Shown here: positions 24,626 through 36,425 of the stretch, one piece after another | How the letters are laid out: each line of letters begins with the position of its first letter | How positions within the stretch are numbered: the stretch's first letter is position 1 | Assembly (NCBI RefSeq): GCF_036898095.1 | Contig: NC_090751.1 | Span: 73,289,818-73,353,817, forward strand | Origin: Palaemon carinicauda | Lineage: Eukaryota; Arthropoda; Malacostraca; Decapoda; Palaemonidae | DNA: 64,000 bases | Reading direction: 5' to 3' | Notes under the pieces: model-generated | Databases searched by the model: none | Told to the model about the DNA's origin: nothing | What the model saw: the letters and a program-made list of their open reading frames with translations, nothing else | Position numbers and translations under genes: made by a program

Positions 24626-25208
24626 CCCATACACAACAATACAAAAAATACAAATTAACATCACTTTATGAAAGACTGAATCCTACTGCAATACAAAAGT
24701 AAGAAGAATCACATCCTAACTTTAGGACAATTAATTAATGATCAAAGCCTCCATAACATATGCTGCAACACTTATTCTGTATGTCTGAACATATTCTATC
24801 AATACAATACTGTGCAACATTACTCTTAATACCAGTAGCGCATATAGTATTATAGTACAAAATACATAACAGTCTCTTCCCCTTTAACTTAATATTGTAT
24901 GAAATTTTACAAATTTAATCTCTCAGAGGGCTTCCCTCTATTCATCCTATAGGGAAGTAATCTAACTTCATCCTGTACTGGTACATGAACAGATTTTCAA
25001 TCTATATTTGATGTTTGAGCATCTTGATTAATATATGATTCAACTACTTGTGAAAATTTTAGAATAAGGGGAAAAATATCTTACTTTTGGAAGAATTTCT
25101 TTTCAAATTTGGATACAACAAATTTAAATCACACCTAATCCTCCTCCCCATCAACAAATTTGATGGTGTCACACCTGTTGTGCTGTGTGGTGTTGTTCTA
25201 TATGTGAA
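24625..25208 (-). mobile_element. Gypsy family 2 3' end remnant (LTR plus integrase tail)
   Basis: 24625-24871 is an LTR truncated at its 3' side. A purine tract (AAAGGGGAAGAGAC on the minus strand) lies at 24872-24890. The downstream block 24905-25208 matches 18590-18760 and 19040-19110, with an internal deletion. It is cut on the left by the DIRS derivative. Confidence 0.7.
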
Positions 25209-25476
25209 GAATCTTTCTTCCCCCTTCTTCTTTCATTCGTATTTTTAGCTCTCTCCTAATAATACAGTAGCTACTCCTTAAACGTTCTCTCCTACATCAA
25301 GTTTTCTTTAACAAACATTGGGAAGACTATTTTAAACCGACTAAACTAGTTGACAGTAGTGTACGCCATGCTCGTGACGTCACAGCGTAGATACGCACAG
25401 CAAAAGCATTATCCCGGCGTATGTTGGTTCTTTCCTTAAACTACTTGGGTCGAGATAAAGGTAATTTTGTATATTA

Positions 25477-25707
25477 TTCCATGGTGTGATTTCGCACAAG
25501 AAATATATGATTTCCTATAGCAAATAACGTGATTTAACCGATTTTGATGATCATTTCAATCGCAAACAAACAGATCAACCAATTCGGTTAGTTATAAGTT
25601 GACGAATTGGTTGATGTTATTACGGATGAAATGAATGAGAAAACTAGTTAAATCACGATATCTACTATAGGAAATCATATATTTCCTGTGCAAAATCACA
25701 CAATGAA
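25477..25707. repeat. ~230 bp near-perfect palindrome (foldback element)
   Basis: The left arm TGGTGTGATTTCGCAC...GATTTCCTATAG is repeated as its reverse complement at the right (CTATAGGAAATC...GCAAAATCACACA). Complementarity continues to a small centre near 25590 (ACCAATTCG...CGAATTGGT). It resembles a foldback MITE and could form a long hairpin. No coding capacity. Confidence 0.8.
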
Positions 25708-25879
25708 ATACAATACAAATGAACCATATAAATATTAACACTGTTGACATATATACTGAGTTAAAATATATAAACAACAGATGTAGGGGACGATAACATT
25801 ACCAACGTTACCAGTGGTTGACAGAACTACCAACGATGACGAATGGTACACAGTGTTACCAACGGCACGATGTCATTTC

Positions 25880-26062
25880 TAGAGATAGAAATGCTAAATA
25901 TTTCCATACGTAAACTAAATAACTTTTCCATATAACTATTAAACAATAAATAAAAAGTACCAAAAGGCCACAGAACCTAACAAACCCACCTAACCTTGCC
26001 TAGAAGTACCTCGGTCACAAAACTCATTTAATAAGCATTGGGGAATGACTTACTTTGATTCA
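25880..26062. repeat. ~175 bp dispersed repeat, copy 1
   Basis: Direct match to 27938-28111 around CCACAGAACCTAACAAACCC and CACCTAACCTTGCCTAGAAG. Both copies end at GAATGACTTACTT. Confidence 0.75.
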
Positions 26063-26132
26063 CAGTACTACCAACTGTGACGAATGGAACACAGAACTAC
26101 CAACGACACGATGTCATTACTAGTGGCAGATG

Positions 26133-26580
26133 TGGAGAATTTTTATGTGAATGGCTGAGTGGGAACTTAGTCCAGGAAAGTCTCCCTACGGCAATTACCC
26201 AAAGCTCAACAGGGGAGGATAATGAGCATTTACTCTCGGGACACAAACGCCCTGCTAATACTTTACTGCCATAGTTCACTAACCTTTCACTCTAAAATAC
26301 AAAAGGAGGCAATTTTACTGTCCAGAGGCCGGAGAACTCCACACGTTAATTTGGAAATAATTTATGGCCTACTCTAGCTTTGTCAGGGCTAGAGTCATCT
26401 CACTCTAAGGCTCTGTTTCGACTCCGTCCCAGTGACCCCAGTGAGATGCTGTACAGGTATCTTACGTTAATGCAATTAGAGACAATAAAAAAAAGGGGGA
26501 ACAGTGGAGTATAAAAGTATAAAGTAAAGTTAAATGGGGATCTTCACCTTCAAAGCACTAAGTAAAAGAGCGTACACTCG
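26133..26580 (+). repeat. Left arm of a 6.9 kb inverted-repeat structure
   Basis: Its reverse complement matches 32800-33044 and 30735-30926. The right arm is interrupted by an insertion at 30927-32794. Shared landmarks: GGAGACTTTCCTGGACTAAG, CTCCGGCCTCTGGACAG and ATTAACGTAA. It may be the terminal inverted repeat of a DNA transposon enclosing the transposase-like fragment at 28092-28610. Confidence 0.7.
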
Positions 26581-27937
26581 CTGATACCAACTTACCTGTG
26601 TCTGAGTAGGTTACTCTCAATACCTTGGGTACTTCTGACCCGTCCCCTAATATAAATTGGTAAAATTCATATAATGTGGTTAAAGATACCAAAATGTGTA
26701 ATCTATTCCAAATGATTTATTACAGACAAAGGAATGGAAATAACTCAATGATTTTAACACAACAAAATTAAAAATTGGAAAAAATATCAGTAACTCAATT
26801 ATAAGTTTTACACATGATAAAATGAATAAGTGAATTTACAACACAAAAAATTGAAAACGTTAAACGGAATTAACTCGTGGATTAAACCTCAACAGAATAA
26901 ATAAGAGTAAAAAAACTCTGATCAACAATTTGTGCGGTGGCTGCTGTGAGGTCCCAACATGTGGTCAGAAACCTCAAGCAAATACCAAGATCAAAAAAAT
27001 ATGAGTACATTAATTTCCATGCACGCAGCCCGAAAGATGTAATGCCAAAATAATACCTAAACTTAACTTATGAGAAATTGAAACTTATCTAAAGGGGGAA
27101 TGGCCATTAGTTAAACTCACAAGATTTTTATATGTTGTGGGCGCCCGTGTCCTAAATGTGGTGGTCTTCAGTTTGCTCACTAGGCCTACAGTACTTAATC
27201 TGCAGAGTCAACGGCCCCCTCCAAGCTCTCCAACTAGCCCCCAAGACTGGAACCGACGTGCTGTAGAATTAGCAGCTATGCACTAACACTGGTCATCTGC
27301 TTGACCTCTTCTACGACGTATTCTTGGCTAGTTATTGTGTAAGGGGACAGGCTAGTGATGGAGAGTGGGAGCACGAGGTTGACATTGGAGCCTGACTGGG
27401 AAGCTCCGTTTCGTACCGTGGCCTGTATGTTTGTGAGGTCGAGTTCAGGTCAGCTGCGTCCTCTTTCCTTCCCAAAAAAGAGCGTATCTTGGTGCGTAGG
27501 CCTCCGATCTTGAGGTGCCAACTCTCATTTAGGACAGGCTCAAAAACCTTGTGCCTTGTGAATTTCAAGCAACACACTTATTTAGAATACAGGGAGAAAT
27601 CTTGCAACTCCAGGGGGCAAAGATAATCCTAATTCTAAACAACTGGCATACAGAATAAAAATGAAACTAAAAGGTAATTTAGCAAGTCGGGCTTACGTGT
27701 GTGGACAACCATATCTCCTAGACTAGCAGACTTGAGTTGTAATTAAGAGATTTAAAATACTGTACCTAAATACTTACGGTAGAATAATGTATACAAACAA
27801 CACAAAAGTATTAATCTTGGGACACTCGCTTAAGAAAGAGACATTACTCACATTTTTCCCTGCCGTGACGTCACAAACAATAACAAAGTCTACGTATAAA
27901 CTATGAAGAAGAAGAGTAGTGAAGAAAATTCTTCACA
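26581..27937. other. No recognised gene
   Basis: AT-rich followed by a moderately GC-rich block (27120-27560). Frames of up to 81 codons show no motif. Confidence 0.45.
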
Positions 27938-28111
27938 GCAGAAATGATAAATATTTCCATTCGAATATTAAATAATTTTTCCATATAACTGTTACACAAT
28001 ATATAAATAGTACAGAAAGACCACAGAACCTAACAAACCCACCTAACCTTGCCTAGAAGTACCCCGGTCACAAAACACGTATAATGGCTATTGAGGAATG
28101 ACTTACTTTTA
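27938..28111. repeat. ~175 bp dispersed repeat, copy 2
   Basis: Partner of 25880-26062. Read on the minus strand it starts at AAAGTAAGTCATTCC, exactly where the transposase-like frame loses its homology. It is therefore either an insertion into that gene or its intron (AAA|GTAAGT fits a splice donor). Confidence 0.65.
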
Positions 28112-28610
28112 TGAAGAAAACGTCGAAGTATTCGGTAACCTGGGAACAGAAACTTCTCCAATCGACACTAGTTTTCAAAGATATGTCGATACCATCCATG
28201 AGGGTCTCATGGTCCGAATGTTTATGCAAAAAGTGGATGGCACATAATATTATCTTCCATGGGGGTAGACGACTTTTGTCCAAAAAAGTACCTTTATAGG
28301 CAGTAACGGTATAACCACAACGGCGTTTCTTCTTAGTTTTACGAATGATGGATTCAGAATTGCAATAAAACACGTGAATGTCTTGCCTATAAGATAAAAC
28401 AGAACGGCACTAGGGGCACTTTAAACCCTGAGGAATAACGCTGTGAGATTTAAGAAAATGCTCAACATTACCTGAAGTATCCAAAAAATCACCATGGAAT
28501 TGAGCCACTGCTTTTAGGTACGGAATACTGCAGCCGCTACAAGTTTCTATAACTTGCTCCATCGCAAAATACGAAAAAAGAAACCGCACTTGTAATGCAG
28601 AACACCTCAC
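28092..28610 (-). pseudogene. Merlin/ISXO2-like (IS1595-type) transposase N-terminal fragment
   Basis: From MEQVIETCSGCSIP (ATG near 28562), the frame runs through LKSHSVIPQGLKCP, a UAG and CRSV (a CPxC-type zinc motif), then TKKKRRCGYTVTAYKGTFLDKSRLPPW and GIDISLKTSVDWRSFCSQV. The pattern RC...GTFxxxSxL...W followed by IS.KT..DW.xFC is what I expect at the start of ISXO2/Merlin transposases. The catalytic DDE core is not seen: homology stops at 28092, where a dispersed repeat or intron begins. It sits inside the large inverted repeats. Assignment is from motif memory only. Confidence 0.48.
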
Positions 28611-28829
28611 CAGGACAAAGGTTACAACGGGAAAGGCATTGGAACAAAGGGTATGAAAAGACCGCTAATAGGGATAAAGGAAGTGGGGGGGTAGGGAGAT
28701 ATCTGCATAGGCCTAGGGTGGTGATTGGTTAAGGGAAAAACAAAGAACTATAGCGGGTAAACATGAATGAACTAAATACGGAAACTAGACCAGAGAAAGG
28801 ATTTATAAGACACAGAGGAGAGAAAAAGA

Positions 28830-29080
28830 AATAACCAACAAAAATAAATAAAAACAATATAGGAAGGTAAAATGGAATGAACGGTAAATAATATTGAATG
28901 GGAATATAAAATGAGATGATCATACCGAGATTTAACTGGATAAAAAAACTAGTCCAGAGTAAGTATTTATGTGCAACCAGGAAGAGATAAAGAAATAACC
29001 AAACAAATAAACCCAATATAGGAAGGTAAAATGGAATGAAAGATAAATAATATTGAATGGGAATATAAAATGAGAAAATA
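28830..29080. repeat. Tandem duplication, ~165 bp period
   Basis: The block AATATAGGAAGGTAAAATGG ... GAATATAAAATGAGA occurs at about 28856-28918 and again at 29016-29076. No coding support. Confidence 0.75.
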
Positions 29081-30720
29081 ACACGGTAATAAAAAGAGTA
29101 ATTGGGGAGAGGAAACTCCTGCGCAGGGGGGTTATATATGCGCAGGTCGGAAACTGGTGAGAACGAACGTACGTACAAATGGGTGCTAATGTTAGCAAGG
29201 AATGCTAATATTTAATCTACATCAGGTATGGAATGCTAACATTTAAACTACATCAGGCGTTGGCAGCACTGGTTACTGTATTACTACAAGAAATAACCTT
29301 TGAAACGGCTCCTTCCAAATATATCCAGTTATACTGTTTTGTATTTTCCTACGGTTATAATAAATACAAGAAGGAAATGTATAGAGAAGAAAAGGACTGA
29401 TTTACGGTTATATATCGGTTCCCCAGTATGTTTTCCCCACCCAAAACCCCGAGTTCCCACTGGGGGTCCCCCATTATTGGAGGATATAGATGTATATATA
29501 TTTCTGAAACTATTCATCTGCGACGGGAACGAGTGTTATTTTCGAAGGGAGCGTAATTTTTCCTATAAGAAAATGTAGTTGGAATCCTAGGTTACATTGC
29601 CATGTAATAAACTACAATGAAACCGAGATAAATTACTAAACTGATTTAAATATAATTTCTAATGCACCTAACTTTGATGCAACTTTTATTTCTCAATACC
29701 AATCAAGGTTTCTTAATTCTAAGATATTTGCCCATCGCACCAGCCCATTGCTTATTTCTCATTTTATCTATCAATTTTTAGCAAGCCAGAATAGGTAGGA
29801 TTATTGTATATATAAACTCCCTTAGAACAGCAAGATTTCTCTGAGTATTTTATGCAAAATCCTGTCTCCTATGCACTCCTTGCAACAATATATTGTCCTG
29901 CCTTAAACTCCCGATATGGGACCTCAACTGGGTTACCTTGTGCATGATGACTCTTACCTGTCTGGAAAGGTGAAGCGAGGTGACCCCTCTTAACCTTAAC
30001 CTAAGCCCATTCGTCCGTAAGCCGTAGTGTCGACTGGCTGACTGCCCTGGTCAGTGAACCCGTGCACCTCTGGCTCACCCTCACCCCCTCTCCCAAAACT
30101 TGACTCACATAGGAGTCCTGCCGGCTGGAGACAGTGAAGGAGTAGAACCTGGGAAGCCCTACAACCACAAACGAGTATTCTTGGGGTGAGCCAATCAAGA
30201 GTGCAAAGTGCCAACTTGTACAACGTTCCGGTCAACAGGCATTTAAGGGCGAAGGAAAGTGTTCTAAGGAGTGCAGGTAATAGAAACGTGAGTAGGTTGT
30301 CTGGCTATTACATACTTCGGACTGTGTGCGGTGGGATTGTGTGCATATATTTTTTCGATATCATATTTTTGCTTTTGAGACTAGAACAGTCTCTGGGTCA
30401 CATGGGCCGTGTCCGACCCAATTTAAACTATTGACCATTGCAGAAGACCACGTGTCTAAGCAACCATTTTCATTATTTTGAATTGCCTTTTATTGCATCA
30501 CATTTTTATTTTGACACCATTTTTGTGTTTGGCAGATGTACTTTTCATTTAATGTAAATTTGTATAATAAATCAAATTAGGTTAATTATACCTCCTTCGT
30601 ATTTCTACTCCTCCATTTATTTCATTGTGACTCTTATGAATACAGTATTTAATCTTGAGACAATATACTTGATATTTTAAAAGGAGTAAGTAACTTGAAA
30701 AAGGGTGTGTTAGTGAGCGA
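29081..30720. other. No recognised gene
   Basis: Short frames only, the longest 92 codons at 29300-29578 (+), with no recognisable motif. 30335-30480 is the second copy of the dispersed repeat at 22345-22780. Confidence 0.4.
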
Positions 30721-30734
30721 CTTATTATTGAATA

Positions 30735-30926
30735 TCTGCTTCGAAGGTAAAGATCCATATCTTTAAACTTTTAAACTTTACTTTACATCACTGCTCCCAT
30801 TTTTTTTATTGTCTCTGATTACATTAACGTAATATTCCTGTCCGGCATCTCACAAGGGATCACTTGGACGGAGCCGAAACAGAGCCTGAGAGTGCAAGAT
30901 GACTATAGACCTGACAAAGCTAGAGT
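30735..30926 (-). repeat. Right arm of the inverted-repeat structure, inner part
   Basis: Complement of about 26375-26565. It ends at ...CTAGAGT, where a 1.87 kb insertion splits the arm. Confidence 0.7.
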
Positions 30927-32794
30927 TGTGGAAATTCTTTCCACGCTTTATTTTAGTCAACCCCGTTATTCCATTTTTTATTTTTTGTTTGTTATTTTCT
31001 GGGTTTTACGCATCTCTTTTTTCTTTTGTTTCCTTTGTAACCTTCATTATCATACCCTTAAATATTCATTGCTGCTAACATGTCCATCATTCCCCTGTAA
31101 TGCTTTACCTTTCATCACCTCATTCCTTGTAGATGATTTTCTCTCATTTCGTGAGCTCACAGTACATTGCTTGACGATGCAACCGACCGTCGACAATTTT
31201 TAAGAAAACTGCACTTGGTTGCATTCTGTTCCAAATGCTCTTGAAGCTTTGGATGTTTAACCACAATTGGTTTGTATTTAAGTAACTTTAATTTACGTAA
31301 CTCATTGATCTTAGCTTATTGCTATTTACATCTCAGTACCTATTTATAAGTCTGTTTAGCTAGGATTGTTTTCTGTGTTATTGAACATCACTAAACGCCA
31401 CTTAATTTTTTTGTATGTATATTAATTTTTATAAACCAGATAGTAGGATTTCTTTATAATTACTTTCCCCTGGAGTTTCAAGAATGATCCTTGTATTTAT
31501 AAAAAGCACCCTTCACCGATCCACGTACTCATGAAAATTTGAAGAAGAAGACTCGACCTGTTTGAACCAGCTCAGTGCCGGGAGGCAGAAGCGTGTGAGC
31601 GGCCCACTTAAAAACCAGGAAGGGTCAAAGGCGGACGTAGGCATAGCCTCTTCATCTGTGACATCGTTAACATAGACGTCGGTTCAACTACCTGTTGGTC
31701 AACCAGTTACTGACCAACAGTATGCCTTACTTTGAACCATTATTTAGCAGATAGTCATACGAAGATAAAACACGACTGCGCAGAACTGAAGATGCGCCTT
31801 GTTGTTAACAGTTTACAAGATGGTTCCACTTCAACATCTACAATCAACCCTCAAGAGCGTGAGTACAAACTAATGGTGCTCAACCTTGGCCAAGAAATTG
31901 TCCCCCCCCCCTTTTTTTCTAGCCTTTATTTGACGATGTGCACATTTAGCTAGGAAGTCATGTTCAAACTGTCTGGTTTAATCATTCGTGGCGTATCCAT
32001 TACTATAAGTTGTGTTCCCGTTCCCCTCTATCAAGTTTGAAATTTTATTGCCCGAGAGGAATGTGTTCAAAGTAGTGAGTAGAACTTTTGGTATTATTTC
32101 AGTCACCATTTTTACTTTCATTGGTTGATTAGTCATTTGATTATTGATTTACGATTTAATTGATTTGACCATTTCTTGGCATTTTTCATTTTTCATATGC
32201 CATGCGGTCTTTATTCAAATTTCAATTAGGTAGTTTTGCTGTTTTTTCCTGTGTCAGTTAGGTGAAAATTCCTGTTGTACTTTATGAAAATAAACACCAT
32301 TTTTAGGTTAAAATTATTAACTGTTTTTAACTTGACCTTTACATTTTGAAATGACTAAATGAGTTATCACATGAGGTGAGATATGACTTAAGGGTAAGTT
32401 TATATTTACGTCAATCTAAAGCTATCGGTGTCAATCCTTTATTGTAATGTTCTACGGTATTACCTCCCGGTGGTCCTTAGGACGTTTTGACTTTTATAGT
32501 ACTGCTCCCCCTAACTCTTTGTGAAAGTGTCGTTAACGTAACTGATTCAGTCCAACCACACTTGATTGGGATTTACTATTTTGCGCCCTGGAGTAGCGTC
32601 TGAACATCAAGGTGATATCGGTGCCGACAGTCCCGGTAAAGAATAATCTTTGGACTTAAACGTGTGTAGGGAAAGTAAACCGTCTTCATTGCGGTTCTCT
32701 AGTTTGTCAAGTGTGAGAGTGTTGGCGCTCTATCCTTCAGGCTCGGGTCCGGAAATCAGAAACGGGGAGGCCTTTCCCGGAATTATTTCCCACA
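30927..32794. mobile_element. LTR-like insertion with AGAGT target duplication
   Basis: Begins TGTGGAAATTCTTTCC and ends TTTCCCACA, giving short inverted ends in TG...CA form. AGAGT occurs on both sides (30922-30926 and 32795-32799), and the inverted-repeat arm is continuous once this segment is removed. No RT, integrase or transposase motif is found inside, so a large solo LTR is the simplest reading; a non-autonomous LTR element is possible. Confidence 0.62.
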
Positions 32795-32799
32795 AGAGT

Positions 32800-33044
32800 A
32801 GGCCATCACATTACTTTTATTTTCACGTGTGTTCTCCGGCCTCTGGACAGAGCAAATTTCCCCCTTTAATATTTAAGAGTGACGGTTAGTAAACTCCGGC
32901 AGTAAAGTTATTAGCAGGGTGTTTGTGCCCCGAGTGTAAGTCATTATCCTCACCTGTTGATCTTTGTGTAACTGACGTAGGGAGACTTTCCTGGACTAAG
33001 TTCCCACTCAAACATTTACATAAAATATATAAATTCTCCACACT
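32800..33044 (-). repeat. Right arm of the inverted-repeat structure, outer part
   Basis: Complement of 26133-26345. The outermost shared block reads GTGGAGAATTT on the left and AAATTCTCCAC on the right. Confidence 0.7.
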
Positions 33045-33054
33045 ATAGGACAAT

Positions 33055-33610
33055 TGTTATGTATTTTGTACTTTAATACTATATGCTGTATGGGTATTAT
33101 GAGTAATGTTGCACAGTATTGCATTGATAAAAATTTTTTTAACATAGTTCATAAGAGTAGTAGCGTATGTTATGAAGGATTTAATCATTAATTAATTGTC
33201 CTAAAGTTAGGATGTGATTCTTCTTACTTTTATATTGCAGTGGGATTCAATCTTTTATAGTGATGCTCATTTGTTATTTTTGTATGTATGTGTATGAGTT
33301 TTGTTTACATATTCTCACTTGAGAGTCATAAGTCAGAGAGTAGAGCTGTAATGTAGCTTTAAGCATTAAACTTATTTTAATAAGAAGTCTCTAATTATAT
33401 CCCATCCAATCAGAAGACAAGTTGGTGAAGATGCTGGGATAGGAGTATACTGAACTAATAATCTACTGCATCATTATTCCAACACCATATACAACATTTC
33501 TTTAAGTTGCTGGGATAGGAATATTCTTAACTGATAAACTAGTGTATCATTGTTTCAGGTATGTGTATGGAAATATTCAACTTTGATAACTAACACCAGA
33601 TACCACAGTA
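33055..33610 (+). repeat. LTR of Gypsy family 2 (direct orientation)
   Basis: Starts TGTTATGTATTTTGTAC and aligns to 8273-8712. It carries a ~79 bp internal tandem duplication of the GCTGGGATAGGA block (33432 and 33511). No adjoining pol sequence is recognised, so it may be another solo LTR; its right edge is approximate. Confidence 0.65.
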
Positions 33611-34974
33611 AAGCAGAACCCATGCAGAGAAATGCAACAGCAGAAGAGACAAATAGATGTAGCCCTCATGAAGCAGCACCAGGTTTGCAGTAAACTAGAG
33701 GAACGATGTGGAAAATATTAAACTAATAAAGTTAAAGATAAATACAAATTATTTCTTATTATACTTGTATATTTTTTTAATGCTAGTTTTTTATATTTTG
33801 GTACTTCAACCTTGTCTAATGATTTTTCCTTTTTTGCAGCACGCCCTCCTCCTTGTAGGGTTTGAAGAGGAGACTAGAATTGGGGACGAGTAGAGGTACA
33901 AGAACCTGATAGGCAAGATGAAGTTGACAAAAGGAAAAGTTACTCAAGACCTGTTTTGTTGTTATAACTTCTTCCAATTTAGGATCAAGTGAAGCTATAT
34001 TATTCTTATCACTGACGGATGTTGTCCCATCATAGTGTAACTGTTTTTTTTCATATATTGACACAGAGTTTTCATGGAGTGGTTCACATATTTGTCCCCA
34101 GAAACAGGTGAACATAAAGTGGTATAGAAAAGTTTTCAGCGGCAACCAAACTTTTAAGTGTTGTCAATGCCCAAACCCAGTTGACTGTTCATGCAGATAA
34201 TGAACCACAGTGTTGCGGGGTTCTCCTTTAAGCTTGAAGCTTTTTTTTTTTTTGTCATAAGCCTGGAACTTTCTCTAACTGATGTCTACATTAAACAGAA
34301 AGGCTCTGTCTTGATGTTAATACTTAGAAAATTCCCATCACAAACCAGATAGGGCTTTATCCTGAAAAAGGGTTCATAGTAATAAATATTTTTCTTGTTT
34401 TATGAAGACAGCATTTCATTTCGTACCTTACACCATTGTGTCCCCTTCTCAGCCAATAATTGTTTTTTTTTTTTTTTCCTAGTATCATTGTTTCTTTTTC
34501 GTACTTGACCTGAAAACGGCTTACCTTTGAATAATACAATTCAATTACGTTGATAGCTGGGTCCCCTTGCCCAGTATAAATCAAGGGGTGGTGCCCAGTG
34601 CTTCGTTTTTTTTTTGCCTGTTACCTAGATTTTTGGGTATTCCACCGTTTTACCTTTTTGTGTAGTGAACGTTGGAGTGTGGTTGGCATTCGGATACTAG
34701 GCAGTTTGGGTGCTACCTCTGGCCACAGTCCGCAAACCACTGCAACGGGACAACACATTACTACATCAAGCTCGATGTCAAGAAAGAAGCAAACATCTTA
34801 CTTATATATAACATTGGTTTGGACCAAGTAAGGTAGGATTGAAATTTATTACCAGTAGTCATTAGTTGGTAAAATTTCACTATAAGACAATGATAATTTA
34901 CATAAAATAAAAAGTGTTAACTACTTTTAGTTAGTTGCACAAACACACAGGAGATGCAATTAGCAAAGAAAATC
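33611..34974. other. No recognised gene
   Basis: Minus-strand frames at 33816-34145 (109 codons) and 34357-34584 (75 codons) have no motif I can assign. T-runs occur near 34243 and 34465. Confidence 0.4.
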
Positions 34975-35245
34975 GCGAAAAATCTATTTTTGGGTGAGGT
35001 AGCCATGTCGTCCTGATGGAAGTTCCTTCTTAGTAGCTTCCTAGGTTATATCGTATAATATCAGAGGACGTATTCTGGACACGTCACATAGCTATCTACA
35101 CCCCTAATAGCGTTTACGCTTTGAGAGGGGAAAGTGGCAAGAATTATAGGAGAGCCGTTATTAAGGCAACACTCCTACTGTACTGTAATTGGGCGCCAGC
35201 CCGTCTCTGCGTGGCGCCATCTAGTCATTCTTTGTAGCGTTATAG
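34975..35245 (+). repeat. Left inverted terminal repeat of the DIRS element
   Basis: Reverse complement of 43210-43560, lacking about 80-110 bp present in the right copy. The outer end is GCGAAAAATCTATTTTTGGG. Compared with the ends at 22786 and 44718, the outermost ACGGATTTTGAGC part is missing here. Confidence 0.85.
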
Positions 35246-35307
35246 AGGTGCTACAGATACAGTATATTAGGGAGGGATTCATTATCCTTTGTCAAAAAGA
35301 GGGTGGG

Positions 35308-35402
35308 TCCATCAGGACGACATGGCTACCTCACCCAAAAATAGATTTTTCGCTTCGCTCAAAATCCGTTTTTGGGGCTCAGGCCATGTTGTCCTGATGG
35401 AA
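35308..35402. repeat. Internal complementary region (ICR) of the DIRS element
   Basis: Bases 35308-35353 are the exact reverse complement of the left terminus (34975-35020). Bases 35369-35402 are, with two differences, the reverse complement of the right terminus (43527-43560). A 15 nt join (TTCGCTCAAAATCCG) lies between them. It is placed between the recombinase gene and the 3' terminal repeat, as in DIRS elements, where the ICR templates the joining of both ends during circle formation. Confidence 0.88.
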
Positions 35403-36425
35403 GTTTACCAGAGCATTAATGTATCTGTGGATTTTCAATAGTGCCAGTCATCTCAAGATAAATTTTCCTTGGTCGTCTGGACCTAGATACACTTGATGTT
35501 ACCGTTATACATCATTCGGCTGATCATGGAATATGTCAGCGCTTCCTGCCCCCTTACAGGGAAGAGTGTGGGAAGACTCTAAGAGAAAACCCAAGGATTG
35601 TGAGTTCAAGGAACAATCTAGCAAACAACTTTGTATATTAGTGTCCTCATATACATAAAGCATAGTTTGTACACTGAATGGAAATGATCTGTGTAGGTTA
35701 CTGATACCTCCCGAATCTGTTTGTTCATTGAGACAGATAGACAGGTTTACATTCGTGTAGGAAACCTTAATTCAGTAAGGTAAACAGATTAGTACAATCA
35801 GTCATTACCAGTGACTGAACTTAAAAGCATAACAAATTATCTGAAGAATGTTTGCTTGGAACAGAATAACATTAGTTCCGAATATTTTTCCAAAATTAAG
35901 AGGATAAAAAGACGCTCTGACACCCTTTATTGAATGGTTTAGGATATTTGGGGCGAAATGAGACGCAAAGATTCCTACTATCGTTTATTACAATAGAATA
36001 TAGAAATCATGGTTGTAACATTTACAATCAATCATATTTATCGCTGAAAATATCTGTGTAAAAGCATAATTGGTAATAACAGAAAAATTTTATAAGTTTC
36101 ATCTGAAAAGGAAACACAAGCCACTCTATGGGAGATATGGAATATTTCACTTTGGATTCTGTTGTTACAAGGAACACTTGCATACGAAAAGGCATGGCAC
36201 ATGTGTCAGTCTATTATGCTTAATGTCACCCGTGTAATTAGAACAGTCTATAGTGTCATGCACTAGACACATCACTCAACATGATACACCATAAAGGTTT
36301 ATCATGTACACCCTTTACTAAAAGTCCCAAATAGTGCACTGTTCTTCGCAGAGATCAAGCGGCAGGTTTTAGTACACTACCTGCTGCCACCACGAAGTGT
36401 TTGATCTCCTGTAGTTGTTTTGCGT
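35403..36425 (-). other. DIRS 3' non-coding region
   Basis: No open frame of note. 36180-36425 aligns with 23760-24020 of the short derivative. Confidence 0.6.

Noticed and set aside
27332..27577. 81-codon minus-strand frame in a GC-richer block
   Set aside because: Compositional effect; no motif or neighbour supports it.
33816..34584. piggyBac-like transposase from a YTGQGDP string
   Set aside because: Neither the DDD core nor the C-terminal Cys-rich domain is visible; the string alone is too short.
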